Notes: a model not told the origin generated them from the sequence alone. Numbered from the stretch's first letter, positions 1 through 12,247 are shown. The stretch is DNA of 64,000 nucleotides from Sesamum alatum (GCA_034509735.1 JACGWO010000002.1:21933636-21997635); one strand, 5' to 3'. A program made the numbers and translations.

Positions 1-681
1 GATTCAAATTAGAACCCCTCTAATTTGTCCACACCATAGCAATGGAAGTAAATCTAGATCTACTACTAGGTAGAAGCTAGATCAATGAAGAAACGAAAAA
101 CGTATTACACTATTGATTAGTGTATACGTATTTCTCATGTTCTCATTTTGAATCCAATTCAAAAAGAACTCAAAAGAAGGAGAAAAGGCTGGAAATTTTC
201 GTGGTTTTTTGTGCTAGGGAGTGCAAGTTAGGAATATGAAAAGTGTATACATGTGTTGTGTAGTTGTAGGTAGTTTTTAAAACCACCTACACACTAATGC
301 ACAACTTATACTCAACCTCCAACCATGTTAGCACAATATGTGGACCACCTAGCCATCATGGCAAGCCACATCATTGCTTACATGGAGCCACATCATTGCT
401 TACATGGAGTACTTTCAACTCCTCTTAAACTTGCATCAAACCTTTGAGGTTTGATTTCAAGTCATGGACCGGTTTTGACCGGTCTTGATTTAATCAAGTT
501 AAATCAAGTGATCCATGGATTTTAATTTAATCCAATTAATTTTAAACCTTATTGAAATCAAAAAGTTCATTTAATCCAATTAAATAAACATAAGCTCAAA
601 CACTAATTAATTGATCCAATCAATTAATTAAACGAAACCCAATAAAGTAATCCAATTAATTTAAAGGTATTGAGCCCAATT
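1..681 (-). repeat. LTR-B fragment, probable 3' LTR of element B
   Basis: From about position 33 to 681 this stretch closely matches 6171-6817, which lies inside the complete 5' LTR of element B, in the same minus orientation. Both carry the same pair of direct repeats around 'CCACATCATTGCTTACATGGAG' half-units and the same TTAATTAA-rich run. Lying left of the B gag remnant, it is in the right place for B's 3' LTR, with most of pol and the U3 part of the LTR missing. The first 32 bases differ from the B 5' LTR, so the two LTR copies diverge there or another junction lies at the window edge. The LTR end is outside the window. Confidence 0.75.
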
Positions 682-770
682 CATAAGTTTATCTTGATTA
701 TCCATTTTAATCATTTGATTTGAGTACTCATAATCCAATTATGGGATAATGTTTAAGGATAATTATGTAT
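682..770. other. AT-rich junction, unassigned
   Basis: After about 681 similarity to the B LTR stops, and B gag/protease similarity is not convincing until about 771. The sequence is AT-rich with ATTATCC/GGATAAT repeats. It probably marks the deletion breakpoint that removed B's integrase, RT, RNase H and U3. No coding or RNA feature is visible. Confidence 0.4.
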
Positions 771-1741
771 CCCACCTAGCAGACAAGAATAGTCATTCTT
801 TGTCAAATAAAGTAATTTTATTGATCAAACGTATGTAATTAAATCTGTCCAACAGTATATAAAAACATACTTCGATCATGCTAGGTTACATATTTCCTTT
901 CAAACTCTATCCTAACATGATCACTGCTATGCTATGCCTAACTAGTCCCTAGTCTTTGCAGCAATGGCCTGCCATCGCTAAGCCTTAGGACCTGTCTAGG
1001 CTTTCTACTCATAACCATCTGTAAACCATTCGCAGATTATGATTAACTGGTATCCAATACCAAAGAGTAGAACAATAATCATGTTGGTACTCAATTCAAA
1101 TGTACCTTCATTGGAGAGGAGCTTGGGAGACTCCCTCTTCCAATGTCCCTTTTTGCGGCAGTTAATGCACACATCGTTTGGAATCTATGACTTTGACTGT
1201 CGAACCCTCTTCCTCTTTCCTTTACCTCCGCCAAGCGGTGTAACACGATCACTCGAAGTGCTAGCAGCGACTGATGTTGTCTTAGCTTTTTTCCTCTTCC
1301 AGCGTCCGACACCCTTGCCTTTCGCTTCGGAGGTCAAAGACTCTCCCACTAGTACCGTCGGCGCAGATTTTTCAATCATTGCCTCGTATCGGACCAAAAT
1401 ATTTATCAAGTCATCAATAAATTGGTCGAAGGAGGTAGAAACAGACTGAAGGATCACATCGATGTACGTCTCTTTTTTCAAGATTAGCTTGGAGGTCTTT
1501 GAGCATTTCCACAAGGGATAGCATCATCACTCCATGCTCTCGTACAGACGACCCTTCTGTCATCTTAGCTTCGAAGAATGCCTTCGTTGCAGCATATCTA
1601 ACATACCGGTCCGAGACCGCATAGATATCTTGCAAACGAAGCATAATCTAGCCAACATCATCTAGCCTATCGTACTGCTTCTGGATCTCGTTAGTCATCA
1701 AGGCCAGTACGACGCTGCGGACCTGCCGGTGGTCAACATGC
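771..1741 (-). pseudogene. Element B gag C-terminal half and start of protease (decayed)
   Basis: Read on the minus strand from 1741 downwards this resembles the copia Gag of the neighbours: TYIDVILQS-like and LINILVRYEA-like strings, a lysine-rich linker, then a zinc knuckle CINCRKKGHWKRE in which the last cysteine has become serine, and a protease entry WYWIP in place of WVLDTG. The frame is broken several times (open pieces at 1414-1644 and 1185-1514). Beyond about 1010 the protease/pre-integrase part is barely recognisable. It is separated from its N-terminal half by the solo LTR at 1742-3734. Gag would form the virus-like particle; this copy cannot. Confidence 0.75.
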
Positions 1742-3739
1742 TGTTAGAATAGGTGACCATGTAAGCCAATTTTGGCGGGTATATGTAACCTATGTCTAGA
1801 CAATTATAGGTGTTTTGATAAATCATTAATGAATAAAGAAGTGAATTTTCATTTGGCATTACTTTGTTTGTGTTCACTTGCACCTATTTTTCCATATCTG
1901 TTCACTACGCAAACAGAGCCCACGGACTGAGATTCGATTTCGGGGACTGGGACTACGCTTGGAGGTAGGTCCATGAAATCAGTCTTCCCGAATCAGTCCG
2001 GAAATCTCCAAGTCAAGGAATCCCGAAAATGGGTACCGGGATTCCATTTGAGACTTGCACTAAGCATCTGCTATCGTGTTTCATCGACGGGTGACGAGGA
2101 TCGTCTAAGCAGTGTTAGTGGGTTAGCCTGCTAGGACGCAGCTGACTGAGGTGACTCGCGGGAACCGTCTTACGGAGGACCTTGAGTATGGTCTGCTAGG
2201 TATGACGTGTATTCCCGGTTCCAACGGTACAGGTAAAGTCCTTTGACTTGAGGAATTACTGAGTTTACCTGTACATCAGGATTGTATCTTAGATATGGTG
2301 AGAGATTGCCAGAATTCCATTTGGTAGTCATAAGCCATGTCTAGTGCAGTTCTGATGTACAAAGTGACAGTAGTTTCCAAGAAAGGATCTGTCTCCTGTC
2401 AATAGGTTTTGACAGTTGAGTCTCATGTATGCTCTAGGTCTTGTCCCTAAAAACTGTGGCCACAGTGACTGAACAGAAGGGAAGGGTTCCCTCGCGGCGT
2501 TTAGTGTGGACAGACCGACACTTAGGTCCAAAATGGGTACCTGCATTTTCCGTGCCTTAGACTCTAAGTGTTGAGACCGTAGACAGAAGGACAAGCGTAC
2601 TGTTAGAGCCTAAATGTTCATCCCTGAATATTTCACCTAGTCTCTAGTGCCATGGACCGTTGCTAGATGGCCACCCATGGTAACGGACGGATTCTAGGAA
2701 TCCGACCAAGTCTAGCTGAATGGTGAACCTAAAGAGTCACACACTATCCACACACAATTAAATATTTAATTTGGAATTAAATATTGGAGTGAAGGAATGA
2801 TTAAATTAGATTTAATCGGGACCTTTATTTTTCTTGGAGAAATAATTCTTTCTATTTGATAGAAGGAATTAAATTGATAAATTGGATTTATCAAAAGGAT
2901 TTATTTAATGGGCTTAAATAATATTTATATTTATTTTAGCCTCTTGGAAATATTTAAATAGGTTTTAAATATTTCCATTAAATTAAATTAAATCAACGGT
3001 TGAGATTAATGGGAGAGATGGATGGCTAGGATCGTTTTGACTAGGTCAAAACACTAGTTTGACTAGGACTTTGACTAGGTCAAAATCCTAATCAAATTAG
3101 AGTTCTTGAAAGAGGAGTTTAAAGAGGATTAAACTCCTCTTCTATATAAACCCCTAGCATCCTACAATTTACATGATGATGAAACTCCAACACACACACA
3201 CAACACACACACACGGTTTCTCTCTCTCTCCCATCTCTCTCGTCCGCCCCTCTCTCTCTCAAGAAAATAGTTTTTCTTGATTCTTTTGTTCTTGGAACAT
3301 TAGAATCTTGATGAATCAATACCATTAATTGATAATGTGTTATTGATTCATCCACTCCAAAATTATACACTTGTTCGTTGCTAGCACGACGTGCAAGATA
3401 CGTGGGTGGATCGTGTGTTACGAATTAGAGGGTCTCAAAGACGGGATCTTGGTGCAAAACGGGGAACAACGCGTGTAGCCGTTGAAGACGAAAACGACAA
3501 CGGGTAGGTCTCGTTTTAAATTTTCGTCCCTCTTTAATTTTCAACCCTATGGCCTCCATGATTTATTTTATGTTATACGTTCATGAGATACACCGAATGC
3601 CCGGGAAAATTTCAAAGGCACACCCTTTGAAACGTGTTTTAATTTAAAAGCATGTTTAAATTCCGTTTTAATTTTTTAATTATACCGCGCTTCCGCATTC
3701 GCGCTTTTCCCGGGACGATCCACATAATCTTTCACATGC
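1737..3739 (+). mobile_element. Solo LTR-A in element B gag, TSD CATGC
   Basis: A complete 1993-bp LTR-A occupies 1742-3734, starting TGTTAGAATAGG and ending ATAATCTTTCA. It is flanked by the 5-bp duplication CATGC at 1737-1741 and 3735-3739. No internal region is present, so this is a solo LTR, the usual product of recombination between the two LTRs of an element. It closely matches both LTRs of element A. It holds a W-box-like cluster (about 3032-3085), a perfect 10-bp hairpin (3112-3139), a TATATAAA box (3143-3150) and a CA/CT pyrimidine run (about 3188-3262). It splits the minus-strand gag of element B, so it arrived after B. Confidence 0.95.
3143..3150 (+). promoter_or_regulatory. LTR-A TATA box
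   Basis: TATATAAA lies directly after the hairpin and about 60 bp after the last TTGAC/GTCAA core, and before the CA/CT-rich tract. The same order is seen at 11632-11639 in the 5' LTR of element A. This is the expected layout of an LTR pol II promoter at the U3/R boundary; the transcription start was not determined. Confidence 0.6.
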
Positions 3740-3927
3740 ATCTTCTCGAACACCAAGCATTCTTGAGGCATTAACCCATCCGGCAAGGCCTGAGGAAGAT
3801 CCTTATCCAGAATGTAAGTCTGGTTCTCGAAATCTTAGACTATCTTAAGATTTCACAGCCAGTCGTTGTAGTTTGTTCCATTAAAAATATTAACCTCTAG
3901 TATTGACGTTAGTGGATTCTTAGACAT
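3735..3927 (-). pseudogene. Element B gag N-terminus (decayed)
   Basis: On the minus strand an ATG at 3927-3925 opens MSKNPL followed by an NIFNGTNYNDWL-like string, the same N-terminus as the Gag of elements A, D and I. In-frame stops follow almost at once. The sequence is cut by the solo LTR-A after the codons matching the 'FEKWH' region and resumes left of 1742. Gag particle protein, not functional. Confidence 0.75.
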
Positions 3928-5888
3928 ATACATTCAAAATGTAAACAGAAAGAACATTAAGTAGATTATAGTAATATTATGTTCAAGTTAAGACTTGGTC
4001 TTTAGTCATTAACCCCTCCCACTATTTTTGCGGAAGCCCATCACTCTCAAATGAGGTTTCGGGAAACCATTTCCTAGTGGGCTTGAGGTCCACAAACGCA
4101 ATTCTCCATGCCCCGCTTTTACGATTCACACGGAAAAAGGCTTTGTGGGAGGTAACCTATACCATTCTCATCCAATGAGATCCCCAAGTTATTTTGCCTC
4201 GCCTCTTCACATGATCCCGAGGACTCCAAGCGAATCATATTACTCAGCGTTAGGCCCGACCCATCAACCAAATGAATATCTCAACTATCGCCCCCCACGA
4301 CTCGTGAGACAGGGAAATAGGAGCATATTCCTTTGTTCATAACAATAGCGCAACTTTCTTCCGTTCCAGACGTGCCACGACTCGTGAGACCACGAATGGG
4401 TGAAAGTAGCTTCCTCACTACATTGCTATGGATGGAAGACTTGGATTTAAATCAAACCATTTGACTTTTTAATCCATTAATGGGCCTAATATTTACTTGG
4501 ACCATCCAAGTGAGAGTTAAGTTTATTAGTGACCGAGACCTCATCATTAAGAAAGTTTTGCATGCTCCAGTTTTAACATTGAATATAAAGGATGCATTCA
4601 AAACACATCATACATCAAATATTAAAACATACACCACATGCAAAATAAGCCTAGCACTCCCCTGTTGGATGATCACAAGCCCAATCCTATGTGATCCACT
4701 GAGCCCGCAGTGGATCTGTGGTCAATCTAGGGTGGCCTACACTATTACAAAATTATAACCCATTATCATTCTAATGGGCCTTGTAACGCCTCTTCATTCT
4801 TTTGGACTCTCCATCGTGGGCTCCGTCCAACGGGCCTCTTCTTGGGCCTCCATCACCATGGAAATGCTTCCTTACAATTTATTACAAAAATAAATCCTTA
4901 CCAATCTAACTACACTCATTACAACTTAAATAAGAAACCCCAATCAGAAGTTGGGGGGAGTACAAAAGGAGGAAGAAAGCAAGCCTTATTGTTTCAAGGC
5001 TAAAATCGAGAGAGAGAAAGAGAATAATAAAACAAAGAGGCACGCAGGCCTCACCCAACAAAAATTAAACCATACATAAGGGCCATGGGCTTTGTGATCA
5101 TCCCCATTGTTTATCCAATAAACAATTAATACACATTTATATCAAATATAAATATGCCCAACAAAATAAATACATCCAATGCATTTATAAAAATGATATC
5201 CAATATCATAAACAACAACACAATTATATGCAGAAATATATATATTAATAATGCAATTAAAAATGGATATCATGTATCATACATCCAATGTACCAAAAAA
5301 AAAATATTTTTTTTTGTTTGGAAACCATTTCCAAATTAATCTAAGGCACAATAAAATTTTAGAAAAATCCAATTTAACTAAAATTAAAATTAGCCAAAAT
5401 TAATCATTTCATAAAATATGCAGAAATGTGGAAAATCCAATTTTCCGGGTAAAAATAGCAAAAACGGCCCAGCCGTTCGAAACCGGCCGGCCAGCAACAC
5501 TGCCGGCCGCGCGCGCGCGCAGGCCCCCTTGCCTGCGTGCCGCGCGCGCACGCATGGCCGCTGGCGCGCGCCCCGCGCGCAGCGCCAGCACGCGGACGGC
5601 GCGCCCGCTGGCACTGTGCGGCCGACAGCTGCTGCCGGCTGCACTGTTTTGAACCCAATTTTTTTTTTCTTTTTAAATATCTGCATTAAAACTGAAACTA
5701 AAACATGCATTTACAGAAAATTCAATTTTCAAAAAATGCATGGATATCCATAATATAAAGCAAAATTAACACATATTCTTCTAAACACATAATCATGCTT
5801 AAAACCGTAAAACATGCTTTCCAAAAGCAAATTAAACATGTTGAACATGCTCATCACATAAAAACATGTCATTCCTAAAGCCACAACA
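3928..5888 (-). other. Element B leader between PBS and gag
   Basis: This non-coding leader runs on the minus strand from the primer-binding site at 5889-5909 to the gag ATG at 3927. It contains a reduced GC-rich block (about 5480-5650), a conserved polypyrimidine tract ending in AG (AG at 5001-5000), and two copies of the palindromic motif CACGACTCGTG (4296-4306 and 4376-4386). Open frames in it are short, or arise in the GC-rich block from lack of stop codons, and are not taken as genes. Confidence 0.7.
5480..5650 (-). repeat. GC-rich CGCG block in the B leader
   Basis: Low-complexity block dominated by GCGCGC and GCCGGC runs inside otherwise AT-rich DNA. It matches in position, not in sequence detail, the larger blocks in elements A, D and H. 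It is the shortest of the four. Long overlapping frames on both strands here reflect the absence of TAA/TAG/TGA in GC-rich DNA. Confidence 0.7.
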
Positions 5889-5909
5889 CCGAACCGGGCT
5901 CTGATACCA
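5889..5909 (-). other. Primer-binding site of element B (tRNA-iMet)
   Basis: On the minus strand this reads TGGTATCAGAGCCCGGTTCGG, beginning one base after the LTR end at 5911. TGGTATCAGAGCC is complementary to the 3' end of plant initiator methionine tRNA and primes minus-strand DNA synthesis in copia elements. The site is intact. Confidence 0.9.
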
Positions 5910-5910
5910 C

Positions 5911-8076
5911 TGAAAGAATCGGTACGGACCGGGAACGCGGCGGAAGCGTAAAATAAAAGAAATTTAAAACGATTTCAAAGGGGTGTTCCCTTTGAATTCC
6001 CGGACGTTCAGTGTATTCAAAAGCATAATAACATACATAAAAATATGCTGGAACATGTGGCTAGAGGAGGAAACAAAAAGGTACAATAATTTAAATAGAA
6101 ACATACCTTTTTCGTTTCACATGTACAACGGCAACAAGCTTTGATTCTCTTTTCGTTCCTTTTCCGGGTCCACACCACAGCAATGGAAGTAAATCTAGAT
6201 CTACTACTAGGTAAAGTTAGATCAAGGAAGAAACGAAAAACGTATTACACTATTGATTAGTGTATACGTATTTCTCATGTTCTCATTTTGAATCCAATTC
6301 AAAGAGAACTCAAAAGAAGGAGAAAAGGCTGGAAATTTTCGTAGTTTTTTGTGCTAGGGAGTGCAAGTTAGGAAGATGAAAAGTGTATACATGTGTTGTG
6401 TAGTTGTAGGTAGTTTTTAAAACCACCTACACACTAATGCACAACTTATGCTCAACCTCCAACCATGTTAGCACAATATGTGGACCACCTAACCATCATG
6501 GCAAGCCACATCATTGCTTACATGGAGCCACATCATTGCTTACATGGAGGACTTTCAACTCCTCTTAAACTTGCATCAAACCTTTGAGTTTTGATTTCAA
6601 GTCATGGACCGGTTTTGATCGGTCTTGATTTAATCAAATTAAATCAAGTGATCCATGGGTTTTAAATTAACCCAATTAATTTTAAACCTTATTGAAATCC
6701 AAAAGTTCATTTAATCCAATTAAATAAACATAAGCTCAAACACTAATTAATTGATCCAATCAATTAATTAAACGAAACCCAATAAATTAATCCAATTAAT
6801 TTAAAGGTATTGAGTCCAAAATTAATTAATCCAATTAATTAATTCTTGGGCCATCCATCCAATGGATTTATCCAATAAATGATCCCATCATTTATATTCT
6901 CCTTGAATTAATTTAATCCAATTAAATTAATTTACTTCTTCCAGAATTAATTCCAAATTAATTCCACTACTTCCATAGTGATTTGTGTGTGACTCTTTAG
7001 GTTCACCCTCAGCTAGACTTGGGCTTGTGTCCAACTCAATTGATTAATTAAATCCAATTTAATTAATTATTTCTGATTTACCATTAATCAGAAATGCCCG
7101 TTACCATGGGTGGCCGTCTAGCAACGGTCCATGGCACTAGAGACTAGGTGAATGTTGGCGTGAACATTTAGGCTCCGAATTCCATACAGGTACAGTCCTT
7201 TGTCAACCATCTCCCGGCCTTAGTCTAGGGCATGGAATTGGGTGTCGGTTCCCATCCTGGACTAGGCAACTATACTACAAACTCGATACGCATTTACTCT
7301 ATTGATCGACCTAGGGAACCATTCCCTACTCGACCAATCGCTACGACCGTAGACTTAACGAGTCGAAACCATCTCAGAGCGCATAGGAGACATAGCTGTC
7401 AAATACTGACAGGGGACAGATTCTATCTTGGAATCCACCGTCCTCACTACATACTCCGACTGCCCTGGACAAGGCTTATAATGACCATATCAAAGACATG
7501 GTCACCTCTCGCCAAATCCAAGATACAACCTTCATATGCAAGCGACTGCCATGATTCCTCAAGTTCGAGGACTAATCCCGTACTATCGGAACCGAGAATT
7601 TCAGTCATACCGACCAAGCCTCCAAGGCTTCCATATGACGATTCTCGTGAGTCAGTTCAGTTAGTCGACTACTTTGCCAACTAACCCACTAAAATTGCAT
7701 AGACGACCCACGTCTGGTACCGATGAAACTCGCCACTCACCCAGTGAATGCAATACTTAGTACAAGTCTCTATAGGACACTCGAGGCCCAGTCTCGAAGT
7801 CCTCGACTTGGAACGTTTCAGACAGACCCTCAAGGAGTTGGTTTCATAGCCGCCAACCTATACGCAGCTCAACTCAATTGGTTTTACTAATCGGTCTGTG
7901 GGCATTTGTTGTGACATTGAAACACCATTCAAATGTAAGTAGTAAGCACAACAAACATATTTTTGCCAATGATGAATACTTACTTTATCCATCAGTATAA
8001 TATTACTTTGATAAAGATCGACGAATAGTTCCCAGAACAACCAATCCAATTGACTTTCTGGTCACTTATTCTAACA
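5911..8076 (-). repeat. 5' LTR of element B (LTR-B)
   Basis: On the minus strand the LTR begins TGTTAGAATAAGTGACCAGA at 8076 and ends ACCGATTCTTTCA at 5911, 2166 bp with TG...CA ends. The intact PBS follows inside the element. It differs from LTR-A over most of its length but shares conserved blocks, for example the CCATGGACCGTTGCTAG region near 7120. The left part (6171-6817) is repeated at 33-681. The base after it (8077) lies in the middle of an LTR-A, showing that B inserted into the 3' LTR of element D; the other TSD copy is outside the window. The 150-codon frame at 7232-7684 is antisense and not a gene. Confidence 0.9.
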
Positions 8077-9487
8077 TATAGAGGAGGAGTTTAATCCTCT
8101 TTAAACTCCTACTCTAAGAACTCTAATTTGTCTAGGATTTTGACCTAGTCAAAGTCCTAGTCAAACTAGTGTTTGACCTAGTCAAGCAAATCCTAGCCTT
8201 ACATCTCCCCTTTCCATCTCAACCGTTGATTTTAATTTAATCGAATATTTAAATCCCATTAAATATTCCAAAAGGCTAAAAATAAATATAATAAATAAAT
8301 ATTAATATTTATTCTAAGCCCATTAAATCAACACTTTAATAAATCCTATTTATTAATTTAATTCCCTTTATCAAATAGAAGGAATTAATTTCTCCAAGAA
8401 AATATAGGACCCGATTAAATCTAATTTAATCATTCCTTTACTCCAATATTTAATTCCAAATTAAATACTAAGTGTGTGTGGATAGTGTGTGACTCTTTAG
8501 GTTCACCTTTCAGCTAGACTTGGTCGGATTCCTAGAATCCGTCCGTTACCATGGGTGGCCATCTAGCAACGGTCCATGGCACTAGAGACTAGGTGAAATA
8601 ATTGGGGATGAACATTTAGGCTCTAACAGTACACTTGTCCTTCTGTCTTCGGTCTCATCACTTAAAGTCTAGGGCACGGAAAAAGTGGGTACCCATTTTG
8701 GACCTAAGTGTCGGTCTGTCCTTACTAAACGCCGCAAGGGAAACCTTCCCTTCTGTTCAGTTACTGTGGCCACAGATTTTAGGGACAAGACACAGAGCGT
8801 ACATGAGACTCAACTGTCAATATCTTTTGACAGGAGACAGATCCTTTCTTGGAAAATACTGTCACTCCGTACACCCGAGCTGCACTAGACATGGCTTATG
8901 ACTACTCAAGAGTATTTTGGCAATCTCTCACCATATCTAAGATACAGACCTGATGCACAGGTGAACTCAGCAGTTCCTCAAGTCAAAGGACTTGGCCTGT
9001 ACCGTTGGAACCGGGAATACACGTCATACCTTGTTGACTATACTCAAGGTCCTCCGTAAGACAGTTCCCGCGAGTCACCTCAGTCAGCTGCTTCCTAGCA
9101 TGCTGACCCACTAACACTGCTTAGACGACCTTCGTCACCCGTCCATGAAATACGACAGCAGATGCTTAGTGCAAGTCTCAAAGGGAATCCGGGTACCCAT
9201 TTTCGGGATTCCTTGACTTGGAGATTTTCGGACTGATTCGGTAAGACTGATTTCATGGACCTACCTCCAAGCGTAGTCCCAGTCCCCGAAATCGATTCTC
9301 AGTCCGTGGGCTTTGTTTGCATAGTGAACAGAAATGTAAATGTAGATATAAGTGAACGTAAACAAAGTATTGCCATATGAATTTTCTCTTCTTTATTCAT
9401 AAATGTTTTTATCAAACACAAGAAATTGTCTAGACATAGGTTACATATTCCTGCCAAAATTGGCTTACATGGTCACCTATTCTAACA
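8077..9487 (-). repeat. 3' LTR of element D, truncated by B insertion
   Basis: Minus-strand LTR-A beginning TGTTAGAATAGGTGACCATG at 9487 and running left until it is cut at 8077 by element B. It matches 26713-28116, the corresponding part of D's own 5' LTR. The missing third, including the CTTTCA end, should lie left of the window beyond B. A polypurine tract adjoins it at 9488-9503. Confidence 0.9.
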
Positions 9488-9503
9488 ATCTCCCACTTGA
9501 CCT
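9488..9503 (-). other. Polypurine tract of element D
   Basis: On the minus strand this is AGGTCAAGTGGGAGAT, directly after the polyprotein stop and directly before the 3' LTR. A purine-rich run here primes plus-strand DNA synthesis. The same string precedes the 3' LTRs of A, H and I. Confidence 0.8.
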
Positions 9504-10231
9504 TTAAAGCCAATTGCCCATATGTCTAATCCCCATCTTCTCAAGATGTTGCGTATGAGCGCTCTGCCACATAGGCTTTGTCAGCGGATCTGCTGTGTTG
9601 TCTGCTGAGTTGACTCAGTCCATCCGGACGTCACCTCTTCCTACCATTTCTCTAAGAAGATGGTAGCGTCTAAGAATGTGTTTGGAACGGTGATGAGATC
9701 TCGATTCCTTTGCTTGCGCTATTGCTCCGTTGTTTTCACAAAAGATGACAACAGGCGCGGCGATGCTCGGCACCACACCCAACTCTTGGATGTAGTTTCT
9801 CATCCAAATCGCTTCCTTAGCAGCTTCTGAAGCTGCTATGTATTCAGCCTCTGTGGTGGAGTCAGCAATGGTTGCTTGCTTGGAACTTTCCAACCTACTA
9901 CTCCTCCATTGAGTTTGAATACGTACCCCGATTGAGACTTGGCATCATCGTCATCAGACTGGAAGCTAGCGTCGCTAAAGCCTTCCAGAATTAGTTCTCC
10001 ATTGCCATAGACTAGGAACATTTCCTTAGTCCTCCTTAGGTACTTAAGGATGCCCTTAACAACATTCCAATGTGCCTCTCCTGCGCAGGACTGATATCTG
10101 CTTGTTACGCTCAAAGCGTATACAATATCAGGCCTAGTGCAGCGGACCGCATATTGAATGCTACCTACGGCAGAAGCATAGGGGATGACTTTCATCCTTT
10201 CAAGTTCCTCATCAATCTGTGGGGACTGTTT
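9504..10231 (-). pseudogene. Element D RT end and RNase H (broken)
   Basis: Minus-strand copia RNase H: the strings CTRPDIVYALSVTSRYQS, DSTTEAEYIAASEAAKEA and HHRSKHILRRYH are clear. A one-base deletion near 9890 shifts the frame, and a CGA-to-TGA change near 9613 truncates the protein before its normal end at 9504. RNase H removes the RNA strand during reverse transcription. The piece is cut by insertion of element A at 10232 and continues at 20640. The TSD TGTTT closes the gap exactly. Confidence 0.9.
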
Positions 10232-12224
10232 TGTTAGAATAGGTGACCATGTAAGCCAATTTTGGCGGGTATATGTAACCTATGTCTAAACAATTATAAG
10301 TGTTTTGATAAATCATTAATGAATAAAGAAGTGAATTTTCATTTGGCATTACTTTGTTTGTGTTCACTTGCACCTATTTTTCCATATCTGTTCACTACGC
10401 AAACAGAGCCCACGGACTGAGATTCGATTTCGGGGACTGGGACTACGCTTGGAGGTAGGTCCATGGAATCAGTCTTCCCGAATCAGTCCGGAAATCTCCA
10501 AGTCAAGGAATCCCGAAAATGGGTACCGGGATTCCATTTGAGACTTGCACTAAGCATCTGCTGTCGTGTTTCATCGACGGGTGACGAGGATCGTCTAAGC
10601 AGTGTTAGTGGGTTAGCCTGCTAGGATGCAGCTGACTGAGGTGACTCGTGGGAACCGTCTTACGGAGGACCTTGAGTATGGTCTGCAAGGTATGACGAGT
10701 ATTCCCGGTTCCAACGGTACAGGTCAAGTCCTTTGACTTGAGGAATTACTGAGTTTACCTGTACATCAGAACTGTATCTTAGATATGGTGAGAGATTGCC
10801 AGAATTCTCTTTGGTAGTCATAAGCCATGTCTAGTGCAGTCCTGGTGTGCAAAGTGACAGTAGTTTCCAAGAAAGGATCTGTCTCCTGTCAATAGGTTTT
10901 GACAGTTGAGTCTCATGTATGCTCTAGGTCTTGTCCCTAAAACTGTGGCCACAGTGACTGAACAGAAGGGAAGGTTTCCCTTGCGGCATTTAGTGAGGAC
11001 AGACCGACACTTAGGTCCAAGATGGGTACCTGCGTTATCCGTGCCCTAGACACTAAGTGATGAGACCGAAGACAGAAGGACAAGCATACTGTTAGAGCCT
11101 AAATGTTCATCCCTGAATATTTCACCAAGTCTCTAGTGCCATGGACCGTTGCTAGACGGCCACCCATGGTAACGGACGGATTCTAGGAATCCGACCAAGT
11201 CTAGCTGAATGGTGAACCTAAAGAGTCACACACTATCCACACACAATTAAATATTTAATTTGAAATTAAATATTGGAGTGAAGGAATGATTAAATTAGAT
11301 TTAATCGGGACCTTTATTTTTCTTGGAGAAATAATTCTTTCTATTTGATAGAAGGAATTAAATTGATAAATTGGATTTATCAAAAGGATTTATTTAATGG
11401 GCTTAAATAATATTTATATTTATTTTAGCCTCTTGGAAATATTTAAATAGGTTTTAAATATTTCCATTAAATTAAATTAAATCAACGGTTGAGATTAATG
11501 GGAGAGATGGATGGCTAGGATCGTTTTGACTAGGTCAAAACACTAGTTTGACTAGGACTTTGACTAGGTCAAAATCCTAATCAAATTAGAGTTCTTAAAA
11601 GAGGAGTTTAAAGAGGATTAAACTCCTCTTCTATATAAACCCCTAGCATCCTACAATTTACATGATGATGAAACTCCAACACACACACACAACACACACA
11701 CACGGTTTCTCTCTCTCTCCCATCTCTCTCGTCCGCCCTCTCTCTCTCTCAAGAAAATAGTTTTCTTGATTCTTTTGTTCTTGGAACATTAGAATCTTGA
11801 TGAATCAATACCATTAATTGATAATGTGTTATTGATTCATCCACTCCAAAATTATACACTTGTTCGTTGCTAGCACGACGTGCAAGATACGTGGGTGGAT
11901 CGTGTGTCACGAATTAGAGGGTCTCAAAGACGGGATCTTGGTGCAAAACGGGGAACAACGCGTGTAGCCGTTGAAGACGAAAACGACAACGGGTAGGTCT
12001 CGTTTTAAATTTTCGTCCCTCTTTAATTTTCAACCCTATGGCCTCCATGATTTATTTTATGTTATACGTTCATGAGATACACCGAATGCCCGGGAAAATT
12101 TCAAAGGCACACCCTTTGAAACGTGTTTTTTAATTTAAAAGCATGTTTAAATTCCGTTTTAATTTTTAATTATACCGCGCTTCCGCATCCGCGCTTTTCC
12201 CGGGACGATCCACATAATCTTTCA
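10232..12224 (+). repeat. 5' LTR of element A (LTR-A)
   Basis: 1993 bp, starting TGTTAGAATAGG and ending ATAATCTTTCA, followed at 12226 by the PBS. Promoter region: W-box-like cluster about 11522-11575, perfect 10-bp hairpin 11601-11628, TATATAAA at 11632-11639, then CA and CT repeats to about 11752. It drives transcription of the element if active. Confidence 0.97.
11522..11639 (+). promoter_or_regulatory. LTR-A promoter: W-box cluster, hairpin and TATA
   Basis: Between 11522 and 11575 there are five TTGAC or GTCAA cores, two pairs arranged as TTTGACTAGGTCAAA-like inverted repeats. Then GAGGAGTTTA and TAAACTCCTC form a perfect 10-bp inverted repeat with an 8-base loop (11601-11628), and TATATAAA follows at 11632. 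TTGAC is the core of the W-box bound by plant WRKY factors. WRKY control is an inference; the cores and hairpin are seen directly and recur in every LTR-A here. Confidence 0.55.
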
Positions 12225-12225
12225 G

Positions 12226-12247
12226 TGGTATCAGAGCCCGGTTCGGT
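12226..12247 (+). other. Primer-binding site of element A (tRNA-iMet)
   Basis: TGGTATCAGAGCCCGGTTCGG begins two bases after the LTR end. Its first 13 bases match the expected complement of the plant initiator tRNA-Met 3' end. Intact. Confidence 0.92.

Noticed and set aside
7232..7684. 150-codon plus-strand frame
   Set aside because: Antisense to the 5' LTR of element B, with no recognisable domain; the LTR boundaries explain the sequence.
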